NCBI GenBank assembly: GCA_017501055.1
Contig: JAFVXP010000010.1
Coordinates: forward strand, 1 to 11,236
Origin: Clostridia bacterium
Lineage (GTDB): Bacteria > Bacillota > Clostridia > Oscillospirales > CAG-382
Length of the DNA: 11,236 bases
Reading direction: 5' to 3'
A model generated the notes under the pieces. That model made no database searches, was not told where the DNA came from, and saw only the letters and a list, made by a program, of their open reading frames with translations. Positions 1 to 5,508 of the stretch are shown in pieces; within the stretch, counting starts at the first letter, position 1; every line of letters begins with the position of its first letter. The translations under genes were made by a program, and so were the position numbers.

Positions 1-70
1 GATTACGGGGCTCGAACCCGCTACCTCCACCTTGGCAAGGTGGCGCTCTACCAAATGAGCTAAATCCGCA
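1..70 (-). tRNA. tRNA-Gly (GCC), 3' end cut by window edge
   Basis: Read on the minus strand, this has a D arm, a five-pair anticodon stem CCACC/GGTGG around loop TTGCCAA (anticodon GCC, plus-strand bases 34-36), and a TTCGAGC T-loop. The 5' acceptor strand TGCGGAT starts at base 70. Only the first three bases of its 3' partner are in the window, so about four acceptor bases, the discriminator and any CCA lie to the left. It is the second gene of a tRNA operon, 44 bases after tRNA-Asp. Confidence 0.95.
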
Positions 71-114
71 CGTCTTTGCGGAGCAGCTTTAACGGAAAGG
101 TTTAAGAAAATAGT

Positions 115-191
115 TGGCGATTCGGATGGGACTCGAACCCACGACCTCCGCCGTGACAGGGCGGCATTCTAACCAACTGAACTACCGAACC
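115..191 (-). tRNA. tRNA-Asp (GTC) with encoded CCA
   Basis: The minus strand folds as a full cloverleaf. Acceptor GGTTCGG pairs with CCGAATC. The anticodon stem CCGCC/GGCGG encloses loop CTGTCAC with anticodon GTC (plus-strand bases 155-157). The T arm is GTGGG-TTCGAGT-CCCAT. The discriminator is G (base 118), and a genomic CCA follows (bases 115-117). It is first in a two-tRNA operon with tRNA-Gly. Confidence 0.97.
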
Positions 192-218
192 ATATTGGCT
201 GCGTCAACGCGCTTGACT

Positions 219-247
219 ATAATATCACATCTAAAAGTATTTTGCAA
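219..247 (-). promoter_or_regulatory. Promoter of the tRNA-Asp/tRNA-Gly operon
   Basis: On the minus strand, -35 TTGCAA (242-247) is followed by a 17-base spacer and -10 TATTAT (219-224). The start would be near base 212, about 20 bases before the mature 5' end of tRNA-Asp. This is a sigma-A type match; no other tRNA promoter is visible. Confidence 0.75.
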
Positions 248-287
248 TAGTTTTTTGAAAAAAAGTTGAAATTTTTTTCGATTTATT

Positions 288-740
288 TTATTGTTGTTTT
301 TCTTCCATAATCTTTTCGATTATTTCCGCCGCATCACCCACAAATTTACAGCAAGGACGGGTTGCATAATACTCTTCCGTACGCTTTGCGGGGTTCTCGC
401 CGTCTGTATTCTTTATACCAACAAGAAGCTCTTTGCAGATATAGGTCTTGTTCTTTGCCTTGAATTCTTCGGCTATACGGCGTATTAATGCATAGTGCTC
501 GGACTTCTTTTTATGGTCGTCGTTTTCGGAATAGCCCCACAAAAGACCGGCAACGGCAAAAGCACCGCTGCAAGCACCGCAGACCTCACGAAGCTTACCC
601 ATTCCACCGCCGAACGACGAGGACATTTTCATTGCGGTTTCAAAATCCAAGCCTATCTCATCGCAAAATGCGCCTACGACCGATTGAGCACAGTTATATC
701 CGTTATTGAACAGTTCTTCTGCCTTTTTTACGTGATCCAT
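288..740 (-). CDS. C_GCAxxG_C_C family putative redox protein
   Basis: This 150-residue soluble protein belongs to the C_GCAxxG_C_C (putative redox-active) family, whose biochemical role is not settled. Family hallmarks are visible: GYNCAQSV near residues 14-21, CGACSGA at 54-60 after a GGGMG turn, a later single Cys (C102), and the C-terminal RPCC motif at 128-131. Conserved cysteines C17, C54, C57, C102, C130 and C131 could form a metal site or redox disulfides (inference). A GTG nine bases upstream (749) is in frame, but it lies inside the ribosome binding site GAGGTG. The ATG at 740 sits six bases after that site and is the better start. There is no signal peptide or membrane segment. The gene is monocistronic, divergent from the DUF421 gene, and 97 bases before the tRNA operon in the same direction. 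Confidence 0.88.
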   Translation of the reverse strand: MDHVKKAEELFNNGYNCAQSVVGAFCDEIGLDFETAMKMSSSFGGGMGKLREVCGACSGAFAVAGLLWGYSENDDHKKKSEHYALIRRIAEEFKAKNKTYICKELLVGIKNTDGENPAKRTEEYYATRPCCKFVGDAAEIIEKIMEEKQQ

Positions 741-762
741 AATTAACACCTCGCACCCACAT

Positions 763-791
763 ATTCTACATCAAGTTTAATTTTTCGTCAA
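763..791 (-). promoter_or_regulatory. Promoter of the C_GCAxxG_C_C gene
   Basis: Minus strand -35 TTGACG (786-791), a 17-base spacer and -10 TAGAAT (763-768). The predicted start near 756 leaves a short leader that begins just ahead of the GAGGTG ribosome binding site. Confidence 0.7.
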
Positions 792-846
792 TAGCGTTTT
801 TGTATTATTATGGAATCTGCGGTTATAATATCAAAGAGGTGAATTT

Positions 847-1320
847 ATGACTATTACCGTTGTTCGTGCTTTCATATTTTATATTATGCTCACCGCCATG
901 ATGAAGCTTATGGGTAAGAGGCAGATCGGCGAAATGCAGGTTTCCGAGCTTGTTACTACCGTCTTGCTTTCCGAGCTTGCCGTACTTCCCGTTACAGACA
1001 CAGACATTCCCATTTTACACGGCATTATGCCTCTTTTGCTTATTTCGTCTATCGAGGTTATCGTTTCGTTAATAAGCCAAAAGAGCAGGAATTTCAGAGT
1101 TTTTCTTAACGGCGAGCCGATAGTTTTATTTGAAAACGGCAGGTTTGATGAAGATAACCTTCTTGTTGCAAGAATATCGACCGAAGACGTTGAGGCACAG
1201 GTCAGGATAAACGGATTTAAGGACCTTGGCGAGGTGCAGAGAGTTATGCTTGAACGCACGGGAAAGATGAGTATTCTGCCTCTTGACAGCGAGGCGATGC
1301 CCAATCAATCGGGAGAATAG
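847..1320 (+). CDS. DUF421 (YetF-like) membrane protein
   Basis: A 157-residue member of the DUF421/YetF family. The family includes Bacillus YetF and the 2Duf protein of spore membranes; its molecular function is not established. Hydrophobic segments at about 4-21, 32-50 and 56-77 would form the membrane part. The family motif GKRQIGEM is at 23-30, between the first two. The soluble C-terminal part carries GEPIVLFENG at 89-98 and LERTGKMSIL at 135-144, both typical. The length is in the shorter range for the family. The ribosome binding site is AGAGGTG, six bases before ATG. A TATAAT at 824-829 is the only -10-like element; its -35 (TTGTAT, 18-base spacer) is poor and the leader would be almost nil, so the real promoter is uncertain. 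It is followed after three bases by the DUF4363 gene, a pairing seen widely in Clostridia. Confidence 0.9.
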   Translation: MTITVVRAFIFYIMLTAMMKLMGKRQIGEMQVSELVTTVLLSELAVLPVTDTDIPILHGIMPLLLISSIEVIVSLISQKSRNFRVFLNGEPIVLFENGRFDEDNLLVARISTEDVEAQVRINGFKDLGEVQRVMLERTGKMSILPLDSEAMPNQSGE

Positions 1321-1323
1321 TTT

Positions 1324-1653
1324 ATGAATAATTTTATAGTTGCAATAATCATTCTTGCCGTGGTAATTGTTTTTTCGGTTATCAATTCAATATACATTTG
1401 CTCTGTCTGTGACGATATAACGGCACTTATAGACCAAAACAAGCTTGACGAGGCAAAAAAGCTTTGGGAAGAAAAGAAGGATTATATATCATATTTCGTG
1501 CGTGATGCGGAGATTGACGTTGTTTCTTCCGAAGCCGAAGCCATCGGAAGCGATACCCCCATTGAAGACGGTGAGGCGGTCGGTATGCGCTTCCGAGAGG
1601 CTATAGGAGAGATCAAGGACACGGAAGAATTCTCGCTGACAAATATTTTTTGA
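1324..1653 (+). CDS. DUF4363 family membrane-anchored protein
   Basis: A 109-residue protein with one N-terminal membrane segment (about residues 4-24) and a mostly helical, acidic soluble region. The AKKLWEEKKDYISYFV stretch (44-59), the following acidic helix and the C-terminal SLTNIF are typical of DUF4363, a family without known function. It starts three bases after the DUF421 stop, with its ribosome binding site GGGAG inside the end of that gene, so the two are co-transcribed and probably act together. No terminator is visible after it; the next strong promoter starts 20 bases downstream. The family call rests on pattern and context, not on a profile search. Confidence 0.78.
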   Translation: MNNFIVAIIILAVVIVFSVINSIYICSVCDDITALIDQNKLDEAKKLWEEKKDYISYFVRDAEIDVVSSEAEAIGSDTPIEDGEAVGMRFREAIGEIKDTEEFSLTNIF

Positions 1654-1672
1654 CGATAGTTTTCTCTCTTTA

Positions 1673-1701
1673 TTGACAGAAAACGACAAAAGGTTTATTA
1701 T
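1673..1701 (+). promoter_or_regulatory. Strong promoter of the rpe-vanY operon
   Basis: Perfect -35 TTGACA (1673-1678), a 17-base spacer and -10 TATTAT (1696-1701). Transcription should start at about 1707-1708, giving a leader of about 115 bases before rpe. Confidence 0.82.
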
Positions 1702-1707
1702 ATATAA

Positions 1708-1772
1708 GGTATACAAAACGTGCAGATATTTCAGTTCCTTTGTTTTAAACTTCGGGCACGTTCGTCTATACC
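1708..1772 (+). promoter_or_regulatory. Structured 5' leader hairpin upstream of rpe
   Basis: Two stacked helices close a 32-base loop. GGTATA (1708-1713) pairs with TATACC (1767-1772), and AACGTGC (1717-1723) pairs with GCACGTT (1756-1762). An asymmetric internal loop of CAA against CGTC separates them. The outer helix begins at the predicted transcription start. There is no T run, so it is not an intrinsic terminator. The role is unknown; a 5'-end stabilising hairpin or a regulatory RNA are both possible. It matches no riboswitch class that I recognise. Confidence 0.55.
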
Positions 1773-1822
1773 GAATATTCATTATTAGGATATGATTATA
1801 ACTGTCGAAAGGGCATTAATTT

Positions 1823-2488
1823 ATGAAAAGAATTAAACTTTCTCCCTCCGCACTCTCCTGCAACTTTGCAAACGCAGGAATCCAAATTGAGCTTGCAAAG
1901 CAAGGCGGTGCGGAATATATTCATCTTGACGTTATGGACGGTGTTTTTGTTCCGAATATCTCGTTCGGTCAGCCTGTTGTTAAATCGTTATCCAAGTGCA
2001 CAGACCTTGTTTCCGACGTGCATCTTATGATCACCGACCCTATCCGTTACATAGAAGATTTTGCATCGGCCGGTGCAGATATTATCACTATCCACGCCGA
2101 AGCAACCGATGACGTTGAAGCTTGCCTGAACAAGATCCGTGCCTGCGGTAAGAAAGCAGGTCTTTCAATAAAGCCGAAGACCCCCGTTTCTGCAATAATC
2201 CCCTATCTTCCCCTTTGCGACCTTGTTCTTGTTATGACTGTCGAACCCGGATTCGGCGGACAGAAGTTTATGGCGGATATGCTTCCCAAATGTACCGAGC
2301 TTCGTGATTACAGAGATGCTCACGACCTTGATTTTGAAATAAGCGTTGACGGCGGTGTTTCTGCCGATAACGCAAAGATGTGTGTGCTTTCGGGCGCAAA
2401 CGTTCTTGTTGCCGGAAGCAGTGTTCTCGGAAAAGAAGATATTAAGGGTGCGGCAGAAGAGCTTCTTAAAGCCGCTAATATAGGTTAA
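1823..2488 (+). CDS. rpe: Ribulose-phosphate 3-epimerase
   Basis: A 221-residue enzyme that interconverts D-ribulose 5-phosphate and D-xylulose 5-phosphate in the cytosolic pentose phosphate pathway. The family pattern is complete: LSPSALSCNF near the N-terminus, HLDVMDGVFVPN at 34-45, DVHLMI at 65-70, VEPGFGGQKF at 140-149, and VDGGV at 175-179. The expected metal and catalytic residues H34, D36, H67 and D176 are all present. The length is normal for a one-domain TIM barrel. It starts an operon with the VanY-type gene, whose ATG comes one base after the rpe stop. Relatives often sit next to rsgA (a ribosome GTPase); no such gene is here. Its long structured leader is unusual. Confidence 0.97.
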   Translation: MKRIKLSPSALSCNFANAGIQIELAKQGGAEYIHLDVMDGVFVPNISFGQPVVKSLSKCTDLVSDVHLMITDPIRYIEDFASAGADIITIHAEATDDVEACLNKIRACGKKAGLSIKPKTPVSAIIPYLPLCDLVLVMTVEPGFGGQKFMADMLPKCTELRDYRDAHDLDFEISVDGGVSADNAKMCVLSGANVLVAGSSVLGKEDIKGAAEELLKAANIG

Positions 2489-2489
2489 A

Positions 2490-3638
2490 ATGGCTACAAA
2501 AAGAACAACTAACTACAGAAGAAAAAAACGCAACAAAAACAGTCTGCTTTATATTGCGCTTTCGTTTCTTGTTGCCGCTATTGCCGTTGGGGTTATTATT
2601 GTTTGTATCCTTGCGGAAAGCGAGGGCTGGTTTGATAGCTCTAATGACGTTTCCGACGTTTCAAAAGACGTTAGTAACGAATACAGTGAAGACAGCCTTA
2701 ATAATTCGCTCATAACCGATGTTTCGTATATTTCCGAAGAACCCGACGAGAGCGTTGAGAATATTTCGGGCGAGCCTGATGTTTCGGATATTTCCGACGT
2801 TTCAGATATTTCGGACATAAGCGACATTAGTGACGTTAGTGACGAAACTTCCGACAAAGAACCCGAGCAAAACGACAAAACGAAGGCATACGAGGATTAT
2901 ATCGGCATTGATTACGCCATTGATATGACGAAATACGAGCAATACGTCGCTCCTAAAAACGAAAAGGATTTCCTTTTCCTTGTAAATCCCGATAATCCGC
3001 TTTCGAAGGATTTTGTTCCTGCCGACCTTGTTAAATGCACCAATATCCGTGCAGGCCGTCCTGCAGAATGGAGCAAGATGGACAGAACGGCAAATTATGC
3101 GCTCGAGGCCTTTCTTCTTGAAGCAAAGCATTACGGCTTTGACGATATAACCGTTACGAACGCATACCGTTCTTATGCATCGCAGAACAGCTTATTCACC
3201 AATTACGTTAAATCCGACCTTAAAAGCGATTATTATTGCGACAAGTGCAACGAATATATCGACGTCAGCTATGAAAAAAGCAAGGTTAAGAACGGTAAAT
3301 GCGCTGTTTGCGGTGAAAAATTGAGAAGACCCACCAAAGAAGAAACCACGGCGCACGTTTTGACCTATTCGACACGTGCAGGTACGAGCGAGCATCAATC
3401 GGGGCTTTGCTGTGATATGCACAACCTCCCTGCGACGACGAGTGCTTTTGACAACACTCCCGAAGCAAAATGGCTTGCGAAAAATGCACACAGATTTGGT
3501 TTTATACTCCGTTACCCCGAGGGCAAACAGCATATTACGGGCATCAAGCACGAATCCTGGCATTTCCGATTTGTTGGCAGAACCGCCGCAACGGAAATGT
3601 ATGAGCGTGGTTTAACGCTTGACGAATATTTGGGTTGA
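2490..3638 (+). CDS. Membrane-anchored VanY-type D,D-carboxypeptidase with zinc-ribbon insert
   Basis: A 382-residue predicted peptidoglycan enzyme of the M15B (VanY/DacB-like) group, which removes the terminal D-Ala from stem peptides outside the membrane. The order is: a basic N-terminus (1-17), one membrane segment (about 18-41), an acidic Ser/Asp linker (about 48-130) with seven DVS/DIS triplets at 97-118, and a catalytic domain (about 190-382). Catalytic motifs are AYRSYASQ at 225-232, GTSEHQSGLCCD at 298-309 (zinc ligands H302 and D309), GFILRYPEGK at 337-346, and ESWHFR at 355-360 (catalytic E355, zinc ligand H358). Between the first two lies an insert with C250xxC253 and C271xxC274, which looks like a treble-clef or zinc-ribbon knuckle. 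There is no strong ribosome binding site; the start lies one base after rpe and is probably coupled to it. Its stop is only five bases before the trpB promoter. An L,D- or other D,D-peptidase specificity cannot be excluded. Confidence 0.88.
   Translation: MATKRTTNYRRKKRNKNSLLYIALSFLVAAIAVGVIIVCILAESEGWFDSSNDVSDVSKDVSNEYSEDSLNNSLITDVSYISEEPDESVENISGEPDVSDISDVSDISDISDISDVSDETSDKEPEQNDKTKAYEDYIGIDYAIDMTKYEQYVAPKNEKDFLFLVNPDNPLSKDFVPADLVKCTNIRAGRPAEWSKMDRTANYALEAFLLEAKHYGFDDITVTNAYRSYASQNSLFTNYVKSDLKSDYYCDKCNEYIDVSYEKSKVKNGKCAVCGEKLRRPTKEETTAHVLTYSTRAGTSEHQSGLCCDMHNLPATTSAFDNTPEAKWLAKNAHRFGFILRYPEGKQHITGIKHESWHFRFVGRTAATEMYERGLTLDEYLG
2778..2843 (+). repeat. Seven-fold Asp-(Val/Ile)-Ser coding repeat
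   Basis: Residues 97-118 of the VanY-type protein are seven D-V/I-S triplets plus a final D. At DNA level the copies are diverged: the seven serines use TCG, TCC, TCA, TCG, AGC, AGT, AGT, and Asp uses both GAT and GAC. The protein repeat is therefore kept without an exact DNA repeat. It likely forms an extended acidic spacer between membrane and enzyme. Confidence 0.85.
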
Positions 3639-3643
3639 AACTA

Positions 3644-3672
3644 TTGACAAGCAATAAAAATAGTGATAAAAT
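3644..3672 (+). promoter_or_regulatory. Promoter of the T-box/trpB unit
   Basis: Perfect -35 TTGACA (3644-3649), a 17-base spacer and -10 TAAAAT (3667-3672). The start is expected near 3679, just before T-box stem I. The -35 begins five bases after the stop of the VanY-type gene. Confidence 0.8.
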
Positions 3673-3689
3673 CATATAAAATTTATAAA

Positions 3690-3933
3690 TCCTATGATCG
3701 GGAGTAGTAAGTAAAAGGGCTACCGACAGCGAGTTGATGACAGTGGAAGTTCAACAGGCAAGTTTTTACCGAATGGACCCGAGAGGAGCAAGGCGGAAAG
3801 TTTTTTACAAGTATGCCGCGCCGTGTTTGTCCCCACGTTAACGGGAAGGGTATTTGAGTACCTACTGAGTATAATTTTGAGTGGCACCGCGAGATATATC
3901 GCCTCAAAGGTTTGGTATATCTTGCGGTTTTTT
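3690..3933 (+). promoter_or_regulatory. T-box riboswitch, tryptophan specifier (TGG)
   Basis: This is a transcription-attenuation T-box leader. The stem I base is CGGG (3699-3702) with CCCG (3778-3781). The specifier loop has AGTAGTAA on the left and CGAATGGA on the right, placing specifier codon TGG (Trp) at 3774-3776. The stem resumes with GTAAAA (3711-3716) and TTTTAC (3764-3769), and an upper hairpin GTTGA/TCAAC (3733-3737, 3751-3755) follows. The conserved T-box GAGTGGCACCGCG is at 3879-3891. Its TGGC would pair with a GCCA end, agreeing with discriminator G of tRNA-Trp. The terminator is a 12-pair stem (3887-3898 with 3916-3927, one G-T) followed by six T. Uncharged tRNA-Trp should stabilise the antiterminator and switch on trpB. 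This fills the 324-base space between vanY and trpB. Confidence 0.93.
3887..3933 (+). terminator. T-box regulated intrinsic terminator
   Basis: CCGCGAGATATA (3887-3898) pairs with TATATCTTGCGG (3916-3927), followed by TTTTTT (3928-3933). The 5' arm overlaps the ACCGCG end of the T-box sequence, so antiterminator and terminator are mutually exclusive. Confidence 0.92.
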
Positions 3934-3962
3934 ATTGAAAATGATAAAGGAGATTTTTAAAA

Positions 3963-5327
3963 ATGGCTTCTATTCCTTACAAGATATTTCTTTCGGAAAA
4001 CGAAATACCGAAGCAATGGCTTAACCTTCGTGCGGCAATGAAAAACAAGCCTGCTCCCATGCTCGACCCCGAAACAAAACAGCCTGTTACCTTTGAACAG
4101 CTTCAAAGGGTCTTCTGTGACGAGCTTGCAAGACAGGAATTGAACGAGACCGATCTTTACATCGACATTCCCGAAGGTATTATTGATTTCTATAAAATGT
4201 TCCGTCCCTCGCCCACGATCCGTGCCTATAACCTCGAACGTGAGCTTGGTACGCCTGCGCATATTTATTATAAATATGAAGGCGCAAACACTTCGGGCTC
4301 GCACAAGCTTAATTCTGCCGTTGCGCAGGTCTATTACGCAAAGGAACAGGGTATAACCTCCCTTACTACCGAAACGGGTGCAGGTCAATGGGGTACTGCT
4401 CTTGCCATGGCTTCTGCCTTTTACGGTGTTGATCTTACCGTATATATGGTTAAGGGCTCTGCTATGCAGAAGCCTCACAGAAAAGAGGTTATCCGCACGT
4501 TCGGCGCAGAGGTTATTCCTTCCCCCTCGATGACGACAGAGGTCGGCAGACGCATTAACGAAAAGTTCCCGAACACCACGGGTTCGCTTGGCTGTGCTAT
4601 TTCCGAAGCGGTTGAAAAGGCTACCACCACCGAAAATTGCCGTTACGTGCTTGGCAGTGTTATGAACCACGTTTTGCTTCATCAATCGATAATCGGTCTT
4701 GAAGCAAAGGCCGCACTCCAAAAATACGGTGTATATCCCGATATCGTTATCGGCTGTGCGGGCGGCGGTTCGAACCTCGGCGGTCTTATTGCCCCCTTTG
4801 CCGTTGATAAGATTAACGGAACGCACAACCCCGAATTTTTGGCAGTTGAGCCTTCCTCCTGTCCCTCGCTTACAAGAGGTTCGTTCGTTTACGACTACGG
4901 CGACACGGGTCACATGACTCCTTTAATTAAGATGTATACGCTCGGTTCGGAATACATTCCTGCATCGAGCCACGCAGGCGGTTTGCGTTATCACGGTATG
5001 AACTCCGTTGTTTCCCAGCTTTACGACGACGGCTTGATGAAGGCTACGTCCTACAAGCAGACCGAAGTATTCGATGCCGCAACGACTTTCGCAAAGGTTG
5101 AAGGTATCCTCCCTGCTCCCGAATCCTCCCACGCAATACGTGCCGCTATGGACGAGGCATTGCGTTGCAAGGAAACAGGTGAGGAAAAGGTTATTCTCTT
5201 TGGTCTTACGGGTACGGGTTATTTTGATATGCCCGCTTACGAGCAGGTCAACAACGGTACTATGACCGATTACGTTCCCACCGATGACGAGATTAAAAAG
5301 AGTATTGAAAGTCTTCCTAAATTCTAA
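3963..5327 (+). CDS. trpB: Tryptophan synthase beta chain, TrpB2 type
   Basis: A 454-residue PLP enzyme that condenses indole with L-serine to give L-tryptophan. It belongs to the longer TrpB2 branch rather than the ~400-residue TrpB1. This is shown by its length, the extended N-terminal region, and ETGAGQWG at 137-144 (TrpB1 normally has ETGAGQHG). The PLP lysine is K115 in GSHKLNSA. The cofactor phosphate loop is CAGGGSN at 265-271, and GLTGTGYFD lies near residue 424. The ribosome binding site is AAAGGAG, about ten bases before ATG. No trpA or other trp gene is adjacent, and the gene has its own Trp T-box, so it forms a one-gene regulon. In the family, TrpB2 is linked to working without tight TrpA coupling, so free indole uptake or salvage is a plausible role (inference). 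A serine deaminase side activity is also possible. Confidence 0.95.
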   Translation: MASIPYKIFLSENEIPKQWLNLRAAMKNKPAPMLDPETKQPVTFEQLQRVFCDELARQELNETDLYIDIPEGIIDFYKMFRPSPTIRAYNLERELGTPAHIYYKYEGANTSGSHKLNSAVAQVYYAKEQGITSLTTETGAGQWGTALAMASAFYGVDLTVYMVKGSAMQKPHRKEVIRTFGAEVIPSPSMTTEVGRRINEKFPNTTGSLGCAISEAVEKATTTENCRYVLGSVMNHVLLHQSIIGLEAKAALQKYGVYPDIVIGCAGGGSNLGGLIAPFAVDKINGTHNPEFLAVEPSSCPSLTRGSFVYDYGDTGHMTPLIKMYTLGSEYIPASSHAGGLRYHGMNSVVSQLYDDGLMKATSYKQTEVFDAATTFAKVEGILPAPESSHAIRAAMDEALRCKETGEEKVILFGLTGTGYFDMPAYEQVNNGTMTDYVPTDDEIKKSIESLPKF

Positions 5328-5338
5328 CTATATAATAC

Positions 5339-5451
5339 GGACGCTTTGCGTCCTACAACCCTTCAGTCAAAACCTTCGGTTTTGCCAGCTCCCCAATGGG
5401 GTCCCCGCAAAACTTGTTTTGTGGGGTATACTACACAGGGGAGCCTTTTTT
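5339..5451 (+). repeat. Composite hairpin repeat downstream of trpB, ending as a terminator
   Basis: Hairpins follow one another. GGACGC/GCGTCC is at 5339-5344 and 5348-5353. CAAAACC/GGTTTTG is at 5368-5374 and 5378-5384. An outer GCTCCCC/GGGGAGC stem (5388-5394 with 5438-5444) encloses an 11-pair stem (5403-5413 with 5416-5426) and a CCCC-AAT-GGGG. Six T follow at 5446-5451, so it can end trpB transcription. The CTTCAGTCAAAAC...CAGCTCCCC...GGGGAGCC layout resembles short palindromic repeats scattered in gut Clostridia genomes; this is from memory, as only one copy is in the window. Confidence 0.65.
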
Positions 5452-5463
5452 ATCTCACGATGA

Positions 5464-5493
5464 AAAAACGCAGGTTTATAAACCTGCGTTTTT
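5464..5493. terminator. Bidirectional terminator, perfect 30-base palindrome
   Basis: A perfect palindrome whose outer arms are AAAAACGCAGG and CCTGCGTTTTT, with a TTTATAAA centre. It gives a GC-rich stem followed by a T run on both strands. It lies between the convergent trpB and copper ATPase genes, 15 bases after the ATPase stop, and can end both transcripts. Confidence 0.9.
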
Positions 5494-5508
5494 GTTTGTC
5501 GGGGTAAT

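Noticed and set aside
257..279. Possible terminator GAAAAAAA/TTTTTTTC after the C_GCAxxG_C_C gene
   Set aside because: The stem is almost only A-T pairs and has no separate T run; it may be simple AT-rich sequence.
800..829. Promoter for the DUF421 gene (TTGTAT, 18-base spacer, TATAAT)
   Set aside because: The -35 matches only three of six bases, and the start would fall in the ribosome binding site. It is kept as a remark but not called.
3692..3907. 71-codon minus-strand open frame opposite the T-box
   Set aside because: The region is fully explained by the T-box leader, and there is no coding evidence.
3957..4913. 318-codon minus-strand open frame
   Set aside because: It is antisense to trpB, whose translation matches TrpB2 throughout; this is a shadow caused by codon bias.
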